A stretch of DNA of 26,621 nt from positions 1-26,621 of the IMG/VR virus record IMGVR_UViG_3300048587_000131. The stretch is one strand, 5' to 3'. The number at the start of each line of letters is the position of its first letter. Positions within the stretch are counted from its first letter, which is position 1. The DNA is from a virus. This document shows, piece by piece, positions 5,789-11,353 of the stretch. The notes below the pieces were generated by a model. The model did no database searches. It was given only the letters and a program-made list of their open reading frames with translations, and was not told where the DNA came from. Position numbers and translations under genes: made by a program.

Positions 5789-6163
5789 TTATTTATCGTA
5801 ACACTCTAGTACTGCGGCACTAGCTATTGGGTCGTTATTTATGTCTAGGTTCTCAAACTGGTCATTAGTTAGGTGGCTGTCTAGGTAATCGTACATACAC
5901 TGGCAAGCACTTCTGTTTGCTTCCGTAGAACAACTATCTACAAACACCCTCTCCCAATTTGATGCCATACTGTCTGATATTGATGGTGCTAACTTTACTT
6001 GGGTGTCGTCTTTAATTGGTGCTGAATAGGTTGGTGCCGTTTGGTTGGGCGTATAACCAGTATCTTGACTGTCTGTTATTGCTACAACTACTACTAATAG
6101 TATGAATATCCCACCAAATATAGCTAGTGCTAGTACTACTGCGTTTGTTAATTTACTTTTCAT
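5789..6163 (-). CDS. Membrane-anchored protein with cysteine-bearing external domain
   Basis: A 124-residue protein with a basic N-terminus and one strong membrane segment (about residues 8-29, VVLALAIFGGIFILLVVVVAI). A Pro/Thr/Ser-rich linker follows, then a C-terminal domain with four cysteines (DSCSTEANRSACQCMYDYLD and ...LECYDK) that could form two disulfides outside the membrane. The topology suits an N-in, C-out anchor. Phage proteins of this build often act in superinfection exclusion or host-envelope modification, but nothing specific identifies that here. It has a strong GAGGAG ribosome site. The window does not otherwise encode secretion factors. Confidence 0.65.
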   Translation of the reverse strand: MKSKLTNAVVLALAIFGGIFILLVVVVAITDSQDTGYTPNQTAPTYSAPIKDDTQVKLAPSISDSMASNWERVFVDSCSTEANRSACQCMYDYLDSHLTNDQFENLDINNDPIASAAVLECYDK

Positions 6164-6175
6164 ATTATTCTCCTC

Positions 6176-6640
6176 TCATTTAATTTCGTTTAGTAAAGCA
6201 AAGTCCCCATGGTGAAGTCTTGCTAATTTATTGTATGCTTTGGCGGCTTCAACCTCAGTTTTATGCCGACTGCTATGGTATGTTGTACCGTGACTACTTA
6301 CAGAAGCCCTCCATGAGTTTTCGCTTCTCTGTGTAACGCCACGATATTTGCCACTCCTTTCCGTATCTTTATTAATTACATTCTGCCTCCTAGTTGCTAG
6401 CCTTAAATTAGTTCTCCTATTATCGAGTTTGTCTCTGTTAATATGGTCTACTTCTTTGCCTTCAGGAAAACCCATAATAAACCTAGCCAGAGAATATGTT
6501 GAGCCTTTGTTTGTAAATAGGGCGTAACCGTACTTATTAATGGTTAGCCTGTGCTTCGATACAGCAGGGAAATCATCCTCATCTACTAGAACAAATATTA
6601 TGCGTCCTTTACTCATAAGTGGTATTTTTATAGTACTCAT
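6176..6640 (-). CDS. HNH homing-type endonuclease with C-terminal AP2 DNA-binding domain
   Basis: A 154-residue protein with an HNH_3-type nuclease domain, EVDHINRDKLDNRRTNLRLA (residues 63-82; His66, Asn74) followed by TRRQNVINK. An AP2/ERF-type DNA-binding domain follows (98-152, starting KYRGVTQRSENSWRASV). HNH-AP2 proteins are free-standing homing endonucleases common in phages: they nick or cut cognate sites and spread by recombination. Here it is linked to its upstream neighbour by ATGA and has no ribosome site of its own. No intron or intein is visible around it, so it appears free-standing. Confidence 0.9.
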   Translation of the reverse strand: MSTIKIPLMSKGRIIFVLVDEDDFPAVSKHRLTINKYGYALFTNKGSTYSLARFIMGFPEGKEVDHINRDKLDNRRTNLRLATRRQNVINKDTERSGKYRGVTQRSENSWRASVSSHGTTYHSSRHKTEVEAAKAYNKLARLHHGDFALLNEIK

Positions 6641-6939
6641 AGTAGGGCCGCCTGATTATGAATACAGTTTTTTACACCTATAAATGGCTCTCGCTTACTA
6701 AGGCTAATTACATAAACCAGTATGCGTCCATTCTTTTGCAACTTCTGTCTTTGGGCGACTTTCTTCTCTATTACGAACCAGCCATATTCCTCAAATGGTT
6801 TCTGGTTAGCGAACCTAATCAACAAATACTCCTGTGCGTTATCTACTGTTTCCTGACTAATCAATATAGACTTGTCGTGATAACGTGGTTCTTTGACCTT
6901 AGTTATCGTGGTGTATGGGTCGTGTTCACAGAGTTTCAT
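6637..6939 (-). CDS. Unrecognised protein upstream of the AP2-HNH gene (100 aa)
   Basis: A 100-residue protein starting MKLCEHDPYTTITKVKEPRY, with strand-rich character (RILVYVISLSKREPFIGV). I use the ATG at 6939 because it forms an ATGA overlap with the upstream nuclease stop and has GGAAG behind it, although the frame opens 12 codons earlier. It contains two cysteines, too far apart for an obvious zinc site. No family is recognised. Coupling on both sides supports it as a real gene. Confidence 0.6.
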   Translation of the reverse strand: MKLCEHDPYTTITKVKEPRYHDKSILISQETVDNAQEYLLIRFANQKPFEEYGWFVIEKKVAQRQKLQKNGRILVYVISLSKREPFIGVKNCIHNQAALL

Positions 6940-7748
6940 TTCACTTCCAATACTTCGTGTTCGTAAGTTTTCCACTCGCCACCATTCCAGTGATGGATGC
7001 GTAAACCTTTTACTTTGTTACCGGCTGCCTCAACTATAGATGCGTAGAATGATAACTGTTTCCAGTAAGTGTCTAGCTTTTCTTTCTTTAGTTCGCCGTT
7101 AGTTTTGAAGTCCTCTATATAGTAGACGTCTTTTTCTTTAACTACTCTATCTATTTGGCCGGCGTATTTACGGGCATGGTCTACTACTAGGGCTTCGTAT
7201 AGAGCATCTTCTTTTCTGCCTTTATAGAAACTCAGTACGGCCTGTTTAATTACTGGGTGGTCATGTAGATGGTATTCTTTATCAAATACATCTGCATACT
7301 TCTCAAACTTTCCGTATAGTTCTAGTGCTGCGTGAATTGCAGTACCTAGTCCGTTAGATATATCTCTTTTCATATTCCACATCTTTACTATATCTTCGGC
7401 GGGGACTTTAAACTTCTTGGCCATCTTCTCGGTGATACCAGTCATGTCAAACTCTGGTTCTCCTAATTGGGCGTAAACACTACCAGATAAATACTTGTCG
7501 CCTTGTTCGTTAGTGTACATATGTGCGACATCATCATAGAGTATTGACCCTCCGACCCATGCTTTAAGCTTCTTGAAGTTGCCGTTACTTTTTTTAAGTG
7601 GCGCTTCACTATACTGTGACCATAATTCCTCAATTCGTGGCATGGCATAATCTCTTGCTTCCTCAAAGGTATCTGCTTCTAACTCAATACTTGGCTGTAT
7701 GTTTCCGTATTGTACGGTCGGTATAACGGCCGTAATAGTGTATTTCAT
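6936..7748 (-). CDS. PD-(D/E)XK-family nuclease (RecB/Cas4-like core)
   Basis: A 270-residue protein with the RecB-type nuclease core. It has a helix with GTAIHAALELYG (His139), then YAGQIDRVV with Asp200, the strand YYIEDFKT (Asp213, Lys215) and the helix motif QLSFY (Gln231, Tyr235). That set matches the RecB/Cas4/AddB nuclease branch, which cuts DNA ends using bound metal. Phage versions usually act as recombination exonucleases. A partner annealing protein is not recognised here, though the ssDNA-binding-like gene at 5347-5775 is close. Start at 7748 is supported by an ATGA overlap and AAAGGA. The N-terminal 110 residues match no known domain. Confidence 0.8.
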   Translation of the reverse strand: MKYTITAVIPTVQYGNIQPSIELEADTFEEARDYAMPRIEELWSQYSEAPLKKSNGNFKKLKAWVGGSILYDDVAHMYTNEQGDKYLSGSVYAQLGEPEFDMTGITEKMAKKFKVPAEDIVKMWNMKRDISNGLGTAIHAALELYGKFEKYADVFDKEYHLHDHPVIKQAVLSFYKGRKEDALYEALVVDHARKYAGQIDRVVKEKDVYYIEDFKTNGELKKEKLDTYWKQLSFYASIVEAAGNKVKGLRIHHWNGGEWKTYEHEVLEVK

Positions 7749-8122
7749 GATGCTATCCTTTCCGTTCTGTATTGTCTCATCCAATTTCTAGCACAGCTCT
7801 TACAACTCCTGTATGGTTTCTGGCCTTTTTTCTGTTTAATAGAAGTGTTTTCTTCGGTGAGTTTGTGGCCTCTTTTACATAAGTCACCATTATCCATCGT
7901 CCGATGACACGACCTGCATAGCTGCTTGTAGTCGTTTACTTCTCTTTTATATTCACCGCTGATGTTTGCCCAGTCAAATACTTTTGATTCATGAGTTATG
8001 TCGTTTTCACAGTGACTAGCCTTTCCGTAATTTCTATTTATCCATGCGTGTTTAGAGTTGTAATTTGCGTCCATTCCTTTCCAGTTATTTTTATTGCCTA
8101 TTCTCCAGTCTTTAGTTTTCAT
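7745..8122 (-). CDS. HNH-like protein with a second zinc-finger domain
   Basis: A 125-residue protein. The first half reads like a phage HNH fold: a tryptophan/asparagine-rich lead-in, Cys38 in ASHCEN, then DYKQLCRSCHRTMD (Cys69, Cys72, His73). The second half is a compact zinc finger, DLCKRGHKLTEENTS followed by CKSCARNW (Cys82, His86, Cys107, Cys110), seen in many phage HNH proteins. It may be a homing-type nuclease or a DNA-binding derivative. The ATG at 8122 follows GGAGAAG and overlaps the upstream gene by 11 bp. The longer frame from 8221 would double-read the KGG gene, so it was rejected. Confidence 0.7.
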   Translation of the reverse strand: MKTKDWRIGNKNNWKGMDANYNSKHAWINRNYGKASHCENDITHESKVFDWANISGEYKREVNDYKQLCRSCHRTMDNGDLCKRGHKLTEENTSIKQKKGQKPYRSCKSCARNWMRQYRTERIAS

Positions 8123-8306
8123 TCTTTCTTCTCCTACTGATTTGGCCACCTTTGGCGCCAGCTTTTCTAGCTGCTTCTGGGTTGTTATAGAATCCACCAG
8201 TTCTGCCGTTCTTTCCACCAACAGAACCTATCTTTGCGTAAAAATCAGTTCCATACTTCTTTATCATTGTTTGTTTGGCTTTTAAAGCACCTTCTGGTGT
8301 TTGCAT
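8112..8306 (-). CDS. KGG-motif small basic protein (64 aa)
   Basis: A 64-residue protein with glycine-rich KGG-type repeats: SVGGKNGRTGGFYNNPEAAR followed by KAGAKGGQISRRRK. The GF..NPE.A...G.KGG pattern is that of the KGG/stress-protein repeat (YciG-like), also common in small phage proteins thought to bind nucleic acid. The basic C-terminus supports that idea. Its ATG overlaps the upstream stop as TAATG, and AAGGAG lies behind it. Actual function is unknown. Confidence 0.7.
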   Translation of the reverse strand: MQTPEGALKAKQTMIKKYGTDFYAKIGSVGGKNGRTGGFYNNPEAARKAGAKGGQISRRRKNEN

Positions 8307-8458
8307 TATCTATTCTCCTTGACTATGGTAGTCATTATTTCTTCTAGTTCTTTACGCTGTATCTTTAGCTGTTCCAGGCTATCTAGTAGTCTGTCTTCTA
8401 ATATATCCATGTGGCGTTGCTGACTAGCTAGCGCCCGCATAGTATCAATGGTTATCAT
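8306..8458 (-). CDS. Small coiled-coil protein (50 aa)
   Basis: A short ORF encoding 50 residues, starting MITIDTMRALASQQRHMDIL. It continues as an uninterrupted leucine/isoleucine heptad helix (DRLLDSLEQLKIQRKELEEIM). It exactly fills what would otherwise be a gap. Its ATG overlaps the stop of the 8455-8706 gene as ATGA, and its TAA overlaps the next ATG as TAATG. That perfect tiling is strong evidence for a real gene in a coupled string. Probably dimeric; function unknown. Confidence 0.8.
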   Translation of the reverse strand: MITIDTMRALASQQRHMDILEDRLLDSLEQLKIQRKELEEIMTTIVKENR

Positions 8459-8706
8459 TTATGCCTCAATTCGTAGTACAAAGACAACCACTCTCTAAGA
8501 TTGTCTGTATTTGGGTGGCAGTCTAGGTCGCAGTCACAAGGTAATAGATTTACTGTGTCTATTTCTTCCATTAACTTGTCTATTATAGAATCGTTAATAT
8601 CTTCTTGTGCTTGGGCGTAATTATCTGAAGCTTCTTGTATTGGGTCGGTGTAGTTATTCATAAAGTCCATAAAGTCACCCATAGCTTGATTTAGTGTTTT
8701 ACTCAT
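8455..8706 (-). CDS. Unrecognised acidic helical protein with cysteine cluster (83 aa)
   Basis: An 83-residue acidic protein with a long N-terminal helix (MSKTLNQAMGDFMDFMNNY and on to KLMEEID) and a cysteine cluster, LLPCDCDLDCH. A C-terminal tryptophan helix (REWLSLYYELRHK) follows. The Cys/His cluster could bind a metal. It faintly resembles the protein at 2630-2935. It is coupled to both neighbours by 4-bp overlaps. As the second gene after the main leftward promoter, it should be made early. Confidence 0.65.
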   Translation of the reverse strand: MSKTLNQAMGDFMDFMNNYTDPIQEASDNYAQAQEDINDSIIDKLMEEIDTVNLLPCDCDLDCHPNTDNLREWLSLYYELRHK

Positions 8707-8963
8707 AGTGATTCCCCATCCTCTCTCATAGCATCTCTGATTGCTTCGGCTTTTTCATATTGTTCTTCGGTGCCAAATACATCATCATTTACTTGTTCTT
8801 GATATCTCAACCAGTTCTCTATCTCAGTAGAAAACATCTGTATATCATCTAGGTTCTCTCTAGCTATTGCGTCTAGTAAAGCATCCCCATAAGGTGTAGA
8901 AGTAGCTTCCTCGGCTAATTCCCTTGCTCTATCATAGATTAAGTCATTACTATTATTACTCAT
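8703..8963 (-). CDS. First gene of the leftward operon; unrecognised acidic protein (86 aa)
   Basis: An 86-residue, strongly acidic, helical protein (MSNNSNDLIYDRARELAEEA, later EIENWLRYQEQVNDDVFG). I place the start at the ATG at 8963, nine bases after AAAGGA; a GTG two codons upstream (8969) sits too close to that site. It is the first gene behind the promoter at 8998-9026. In phages, small acidic proteins at this position are often host-takeover factors or DNA mimics, but no evidence here goes beyond position and charge. Confidence 0.65.
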   Translation of the reverse strand: MSNNSNDLIYDRARELAEEATSTPYGDALLDAIARENLDDIQMFSTEIENWLRYQEQVNDDVFGTEEQYEKAEAIRDAMREDGESL

Positions 8964-8997
8964 TGTCACTTATCCTTTCATTTATTTAACTACTCTA

Positions 8998-9026
8998 ATA
9001 CTACAGTGTTTGTTAGAGATTGTCAA
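8998..9026 (-). promoter_or_regulatory. Main leftward promoter (TTGACA-N17-TAGTAT)
   Basis: On the minus strand, TTGACA (9026-9021) is followed after 17 bases by TAGTAT (9003-8998), a perfect -35 with a 4/6 -10. Transcription would start near 8991, giving a leader of about 28 bases before the ATG at 8963. The CRP-like dyad at 9037-9052 ends 10 bases upstream of the -35. It is the most likely driver of the whole leftward gene string. Confidence 0.7.
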
Positions 9027-9036
9027 TAAGAATAAG

Positions 9037-9052
9037 TGTGATATATGTCACA
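9037..9052. promoter_or_regulatory. CRP/FNR-type dyad TGTGATATATGTCACA
   Basis: TGTGA-N6-TCACA is the exact core consensus bound by CRP-family activators. The site is centred at 9044.5, roughly 53 bases upstream of the predicted start of the main leftward promoter. Related sites occur at 9976-9991, 9999-10014 and 11354-11369. No CRP-family gene is in this window, so the binder would be a host protein or a phage protein encoded elsewhere. Confidence 0.55.
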
Positions 9053-9053
9053 T

Positions 9054-9082
9054 AAAAGAAAAACCTCCTTGTTACAGGAGGT
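9054..9082 (-). terminator. Intrinsic terminator just inside the divergent control region
   Basis: On the minus strand, ACCTCCT (9082-9076) pairs with AGGAGGT (9069-9063) around a 6-nt loop. It is followed by TTTTCTTTT. It lies about 27 bases after the predicted start site of the promoter at 9116-9142 and before the promoter at 8998-9026. The stem arms are an anti-Shine-Dalgarno (CCTCC) and a Shine-Dalgarno (AGGAGG) sequence. It would end any leftward transcript from further right, or make a very short RNA. Confidence 0.85.
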
Positions 9083-9086
9083 CCAT

Positions 9087-9168
9087 CTTAACTCGTCTTG
9101 GTAATTACTAGATTTATTATAGCACATCGTGTATAGTGTCAAGTAATGACTTAACTCGTCAGGGTAAT
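9087..9168. repeat. Two 19-bp direct repeats bracketing a promoter, 63 bp apart
   Basis: CTTAACTCGTCTTGGTAAT (9087-9105) and CTTAACTCGTCAGGGTAAT (9150-9168) agree at 17 of 19 positions. They start 63 bp apart, six turns of B-DNA, and lie on either side of the -10/-35 pair at 9116-9142. That geometry fits two operators bound on one DNA face, possibly with looping. No further copy was found in the window. Confidence 0.7.
9116..9142 (-). promoter_or_regulatory. Second leftward promoter (TTGACA-N15-TATAAT)
   Basis: On the minus strand both hexamers are perfect: TTGACA (9142-9137) and TATAAT (9121-9116). The spacer is a short 15 bases. Transcription would start near 9109 and meet the intrinsic terminator at 9082-9054, so the product would be an RNA of about 55 nt unless termination is prevented. 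Direct repeats flank it on both sides (9087-9105 and 9150-9168). Confidence 0.7.
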
Positions 9169-9169
9169 A

Positions 9170-9508
9170 CTGGGTAAAGGTATTGCAAAAGCACCTTATA
9201 GTCACATCAACCAGCATTTACAGGATTGGTTATCCTGCCTAAACGGATAGCTATCGTAGCAGTACGATTTCTAGGTAGAGTAGGTTCACAGATTGGTTCG
9301 CAGCCCAACACTAAACAAAACTGCTTACAAGTGAACACTAGCCCATATCTCGGTAACATAACCCTACTTACTAAGTGCTGAACTTATAAAGAATCCGATT
9401 AGGGTAGCAGAAACCAACTGCGAGGATTACTTGGTAAGGACTATACCGTTATACAACATACGCCCCAACCGCAAGTAGTAGGGTAGAGAGGGATTATGCC
9501 AAAATATA
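9170..9508 (-). ncRNA. Candidate structured non-coding RNA region (orientation uncertain)
   Basis: No convincing ORF exists here, but many stems do. They are AGTAGG/CCTACT enclosing GTTCAC/GTGAAC and TTGG/CCAA; ATCGTA-CTGC-TACGAT; AGGAT-N5-ATCCT; GAATCC/GGATTC enclosing GCAG/CTGC; and AAGGT-N11-ACCTT. On the minus strand a TATAAT (9520-9515), 17 bases after a weak TTTGGA, could start a transcript near 9508. That transcript would run about 450 nt to the terminator at 9082-9054. Alternatively this is replication-origin DNA with cruciform potential. It matches no RNA family I recognise. Confidence 0.3.
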
Positions 9509-9523
9509 TGCTACATTATAAGC

Positions 9524-9667
9524 ATGAACACCATACCTCCAAATACAGACCTCACCAAACTATTCAATAAAGTAATAAAAGTACCAGTAATACCCGAACA
9601 TATTAAATGGAACGAATATAAAGACGACAAAGAAATTAAAAAGTATATGCTAAAATCTAAATATTAG
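9524..9667 (+). CDS. Possible small protein (47 aa) in the control region
   Basis: An ORF of 47 residues, starting MNTIPPNTDLTKLFNKVIKV and ending in a lysine-rich tail (KKYMLKSKY), lies alone on the plus strand between two leftward units. A terminator-like hairpin follows at 9758. Its composition looks protein-like. However, there is no Shine-Dalgarno before the ATG, so it would have to be leaderless or start differently. An overlapping 24-codon frame from 9496, which does have GAGAGGG upstream, is a competing reading. I treat it as possible only. Confidence 0.3.
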   Translation: MNTIPPNTDLTKLFNKVIKVPVIPEHIKWNEYKDDKEIKKYMLKSKY

Positions 9668-9757
9668 GACACCACCGACCTATGCACCTCCCACCTAACA
9701 GATTATAGAGAACTAAGCATAGACTCTCACATACACCTCTCCTAAAATAAACATTGA

Positions 9758-9795
9758 AGAACCTCATCGGTGGACGGGGTTCTATTCATTTTAAG
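9758..9795 (+). terminator. Terminator-like hairpin after the 47-codon ORF
   Basis: AGAACCTC (9758-9765) pairs with GGGGTTCT (9776-9783), eight pairs with one G-T wobble and a 10-nt loop. A TATTCATTTT tail follows. The loop segment TCGGTGG (9767-9773) is complementary to CCACCGA at 9672-9678, just after the ORF stop codon. A pseudoknot or a competing anti-terminator pairing is therefore possible. The A/T-rich flank on the left might let it act in both directions. Confidence 0.5.
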
Positions 9796-10041
9796 GCCAC
9801 CCTTTAGTGTAGCTAAAGCCACCCCCCCACTTTAACCTTTAAAAAAGTTGTCGTGGTCTAAAAACTTCCTCCGCCCACTGAACCAAATCTCTCCAGCTCT
9901 CAAGCCCACAGGCGGTCAGGCGTATGTGCGCGCGCGTGATTGATTTGGAGCGAATATTTCAAGGGAGTGCTAAAATGTGACCAAAATCACACCAAAATAG
10001 TGATATTCATCACAATTCCTTATAACTAACATAGAGCCTAT
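9784..10041. other. Non-coding control segment with Z-DNA-prone tract and paired CRP-like dyads
   Basis: No ORF is supported. The segment holds a hairpin CTTTAG-N5-CTAAAG (9802-9818) and a run of seven C (CCACCCCCCCAC). It also holds a perfect 18-bp alternating pyrimidine-purine tract (9921-9938, including GTGCGCGCGCGTG). Two CRP-like dyads follow: TGTGACCAAAATCACA (9976-9991) and AGTGATATTCATCACA (9999-10014), 23 bp apart. No good promoter lies beside this pair. A replication origin or a silencing site is as plausible as transcription control. Confidence 0.45.
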
Positions 10042-10326
10042 CTAACGGCTTTTATATATAGAACGATTTAACATACTACTATTATATAAAACACCGCCAA
10101 ATAAGCTTAAAATGGCTATAAATAACATAATTAATGCTGTACTAAAGCTTATACCGCTAGTTATGGCAATAGTAAACAGTATATTAAATATAAACATCAT
10201 TATAAGTAGATACACCACTAGAGCAGCAATTAACGCCGCCAAATACCCTATTATCTTAATGACTGGATATATAAATAGATAACAGAGTATACCTAAGCTA
10301 ATCAGATATACTCTATATTTATTCAT
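10042..10326 (-). CDS. Small membrane protein (94 aa)
   Basis: A 94-residue protein that is almost entirely hydrophobic, with two or three membrane segments. One is VIKIIGYLAALIAALVVYLL running into MMFIFNILFTIAI, and another is FSTALIMLFIAILSLFGGV. It has short basic ends (MNKYRVYL and RSIYKSR). Its ATG overlaps the upstream small gene's stop as ATGA, so it is translated by coupling. It lacks charged pore or catalytic motifs. Roles such as superinfection exclusion or an alternative holin are possible but unsupported. It is the last gene of the four-gene leftward operon. Confidence 0.65.
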   Translation of the reverse strand: MNKYRVYLISLGILCYLFIYPVIKIIGYLAALIAALVVYLLIMMFIFNILFTIAITSGISFSTALIMLFIAILSLFGGVLYNSSMLNRSIYKSR

Positions 10327-10493
10327 TTCAAGCTCTGTACTAGTGTTTTAAACTCTGAACAGTTATAGACACACTCCAGACCATTAACGCTGTTAGAATA
10401 GCTGTAATTGCTACCATTGTTTATTACTAGCCATGTTACAAGTACTATAATAACGCTTAATAGTACAATGCTAGCTATATCGTATTTATTCAC
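10323..10493 (-). CDS. Small single-span membrane protein (56 aa), GTG start
   Basis: A short ORF encoding 56 residues: MNKYDIASIVLLSVIIVLVT, a membrane segment ending near WLVI, then a polar tail with two cysteines (LECVYNCSEF). The GTG start has AAGGAG eight bases upstream and lies two bases after the upstream stop. Its TGA overlaps the next gene's ATG. This tiling and the ribosome site make it a confident gene. The CxxxC pair outside the membrane could form a disulfide or bind metal. Confidence 0.75.
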   Translation of the reverse strand: MNKYDIASIVLLSVIIVLVTWLVINNGSNYSYSNSVNGLECVYNCSEFKTLVQSLK

Positions 10494-10495
10494 AA

Positions 10496-10684
10496 TTAAA
10501 ACTCCTTTAATTCTAGTGCATTATCTGGTGTTGAGTGTACATTATACATGCTCACTAAATCCTCAATAGCATGTTTTAAAGCGTTCATATCTCCGTCTGA
10601 TACATGATGGCCATGAGCTATTTGCTCACAAGCTACTGTTACACTTTTAACTGTTGAATTGTATTGTTTATAGTCCTTGCTCAT
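10496..10684 (-). CDS. Unrecognised small protein (62 aa)
   Basis: A 62-residue protein, MSKDYKQYNSTVKSVTVACE followed by a histidine cluster (AHGHHVSDGD) and a helical C-terminal half (MNALKHAIEDLVSMYNV). AGGAG lies eight bases before the ATG. It is the second gene of the leftward four-gene operon, with the next gene starting two bases after its stop. The histidines could bind metal but do not match a known site. Function unknown. Confidence 0.65.
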   Translation of the reverse strand: MSKDYKQYNSTVKSVTVACEQIAHGHHVSDGDMNALKHAIEDLVSMYNVHSTPDNALELKEF

Positions 10685-10723
10685 CTTATTTACTCCTATT
10701 GTTATTTAATTATTTGGGCGAAT

Positions 10724-10987
10724 TTAAAGTGCTCTTATACTCTTAATTCTGCCTGCTTTAGTTAGTTCATGCTCTACTTCTACCACTTCAGGCATTTTTG
10801 AATATATCTTGTTTGGTATCTCGCCATAACTGTCACTCAAGTCATTAGATGTTTTTCTAGCCTCTAGCGTCCAGTCACCATTACTGTCAAATTCTCTAAC
10901 AGTCAATAGCCAGTTTGGATTACCATTTACACTGCCATTTGCTCGCTCACACTTTTGTACTTGTGCATATATTTTATTATTGCTCAT
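10724..10987 (-). CDS. Unrecognised basic/polar protein (87 aa), first gene of second leftward operon
   Basis: An 87-residue, probably strand-rich protein (MSNNKIYAQVQKCERANGSV, then WLLTVREFDSNGDWTLEARK). The ribosome site is weak (GGCGGG), and a leader of about 310 nt separates the ATG from the promoter at 11304-11332. Translation or readthrough may therefore be regulated. No domain is recognised. Confidence 0.6.
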   Translation of the reverse strand: MSNNKIYAQVQKCERANGSVNGNPNWLLTVREFDSNGDWTLEARKTSNDLSDSYGEIPNKIYSKMPEVVEVEHELTKAGRIKSIRAL

Positions 10988-11297
10988 AATTTCCCGCCTA
11001 TCTTATTAATTTATTATTATAATGATTGACTAACGCTAACACGGTACGTTATATAGCTATTTTTACTTTTAACCCACAGTTTACACAGTTGCCTAATAAA
11101 TAGGTCTTATAGTGTCGATTGTCGTTATATATGCTTTACGCTCTCGTGCTAGGGATAGCCAACCATTTAATCCCACCAGTCAATCAAGCTAATTATAGCG
11201 GTTATATCTACCTTGTAATGTAGCTGCTATGTTCACTTAATTGATTAGTAAGTATCTCAATTTGTTTATGTTCTGTAAGTTATATTGCTAACTTACT
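10988..11297 (-). other. Long untranslated leader of the second leftward operon
   Basis: About 310 bases with no supported ORF lie between the predicted start site (~11297) and the ATG at 10987. The transcript would begin with an 8-bp stem, GTAAGTTA (minus strand, 11296-11289) and TAACTTAC (11282-11275), around a 6-nt loop. Such a 5' hairpin can protect the RNA end. Further inside, GGGAT/ATCCC (around 11150-11180) and short CTAC/GTAG pairings are possible. No known riboswitch or terminator was recognised. Confidence 0.4.
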
Positions 11298-11303
11298 AAC
11301 TAC

Positions 11304-11332
11304 AGTATAGCAAACTCTACAGACTATGTCAA
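11304..11332 (-). promoter_or_regulatory. Leftward promoter of the second operon (TTGACA-N17-TATACT)
   Basis: On the minus strand, a perfect -35 TTGACA (11332-11327) and a 5/6 -10 TATACT (11309-11304) are separated by exactly 17 bases. This is the best sigma-70-type promoter in the window. The CRP-like dyad at 11354-11369 ends 21 bases upstream of the -35. That places its centre near -64, close to a class I activator position. Confidence 0.8.
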
Positions 11333-11353
11333 TACTATTATAATAATAATTAT

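Noticed and set aside
9023-9217. 64-codon minus-strand frame across the control region
   Set aside because: It runs through two promoters, a terminator and the CRP-like dyad and has no ribosome site.
9281-9320. T-arm-like GGTTCGCAG segment suggesting a tRNA
   Set aside because: The loop is 8 nt rather than 7, and no anticodon or acceptor stems can be placed around it.
9496-9570. 24-codon frame with GAGAGGG upstream, overlapping the 47-codon ORF
   Set aside because: Too short and low in complexity to support on its own; noted as a competitor of the 9524-9667 reading.
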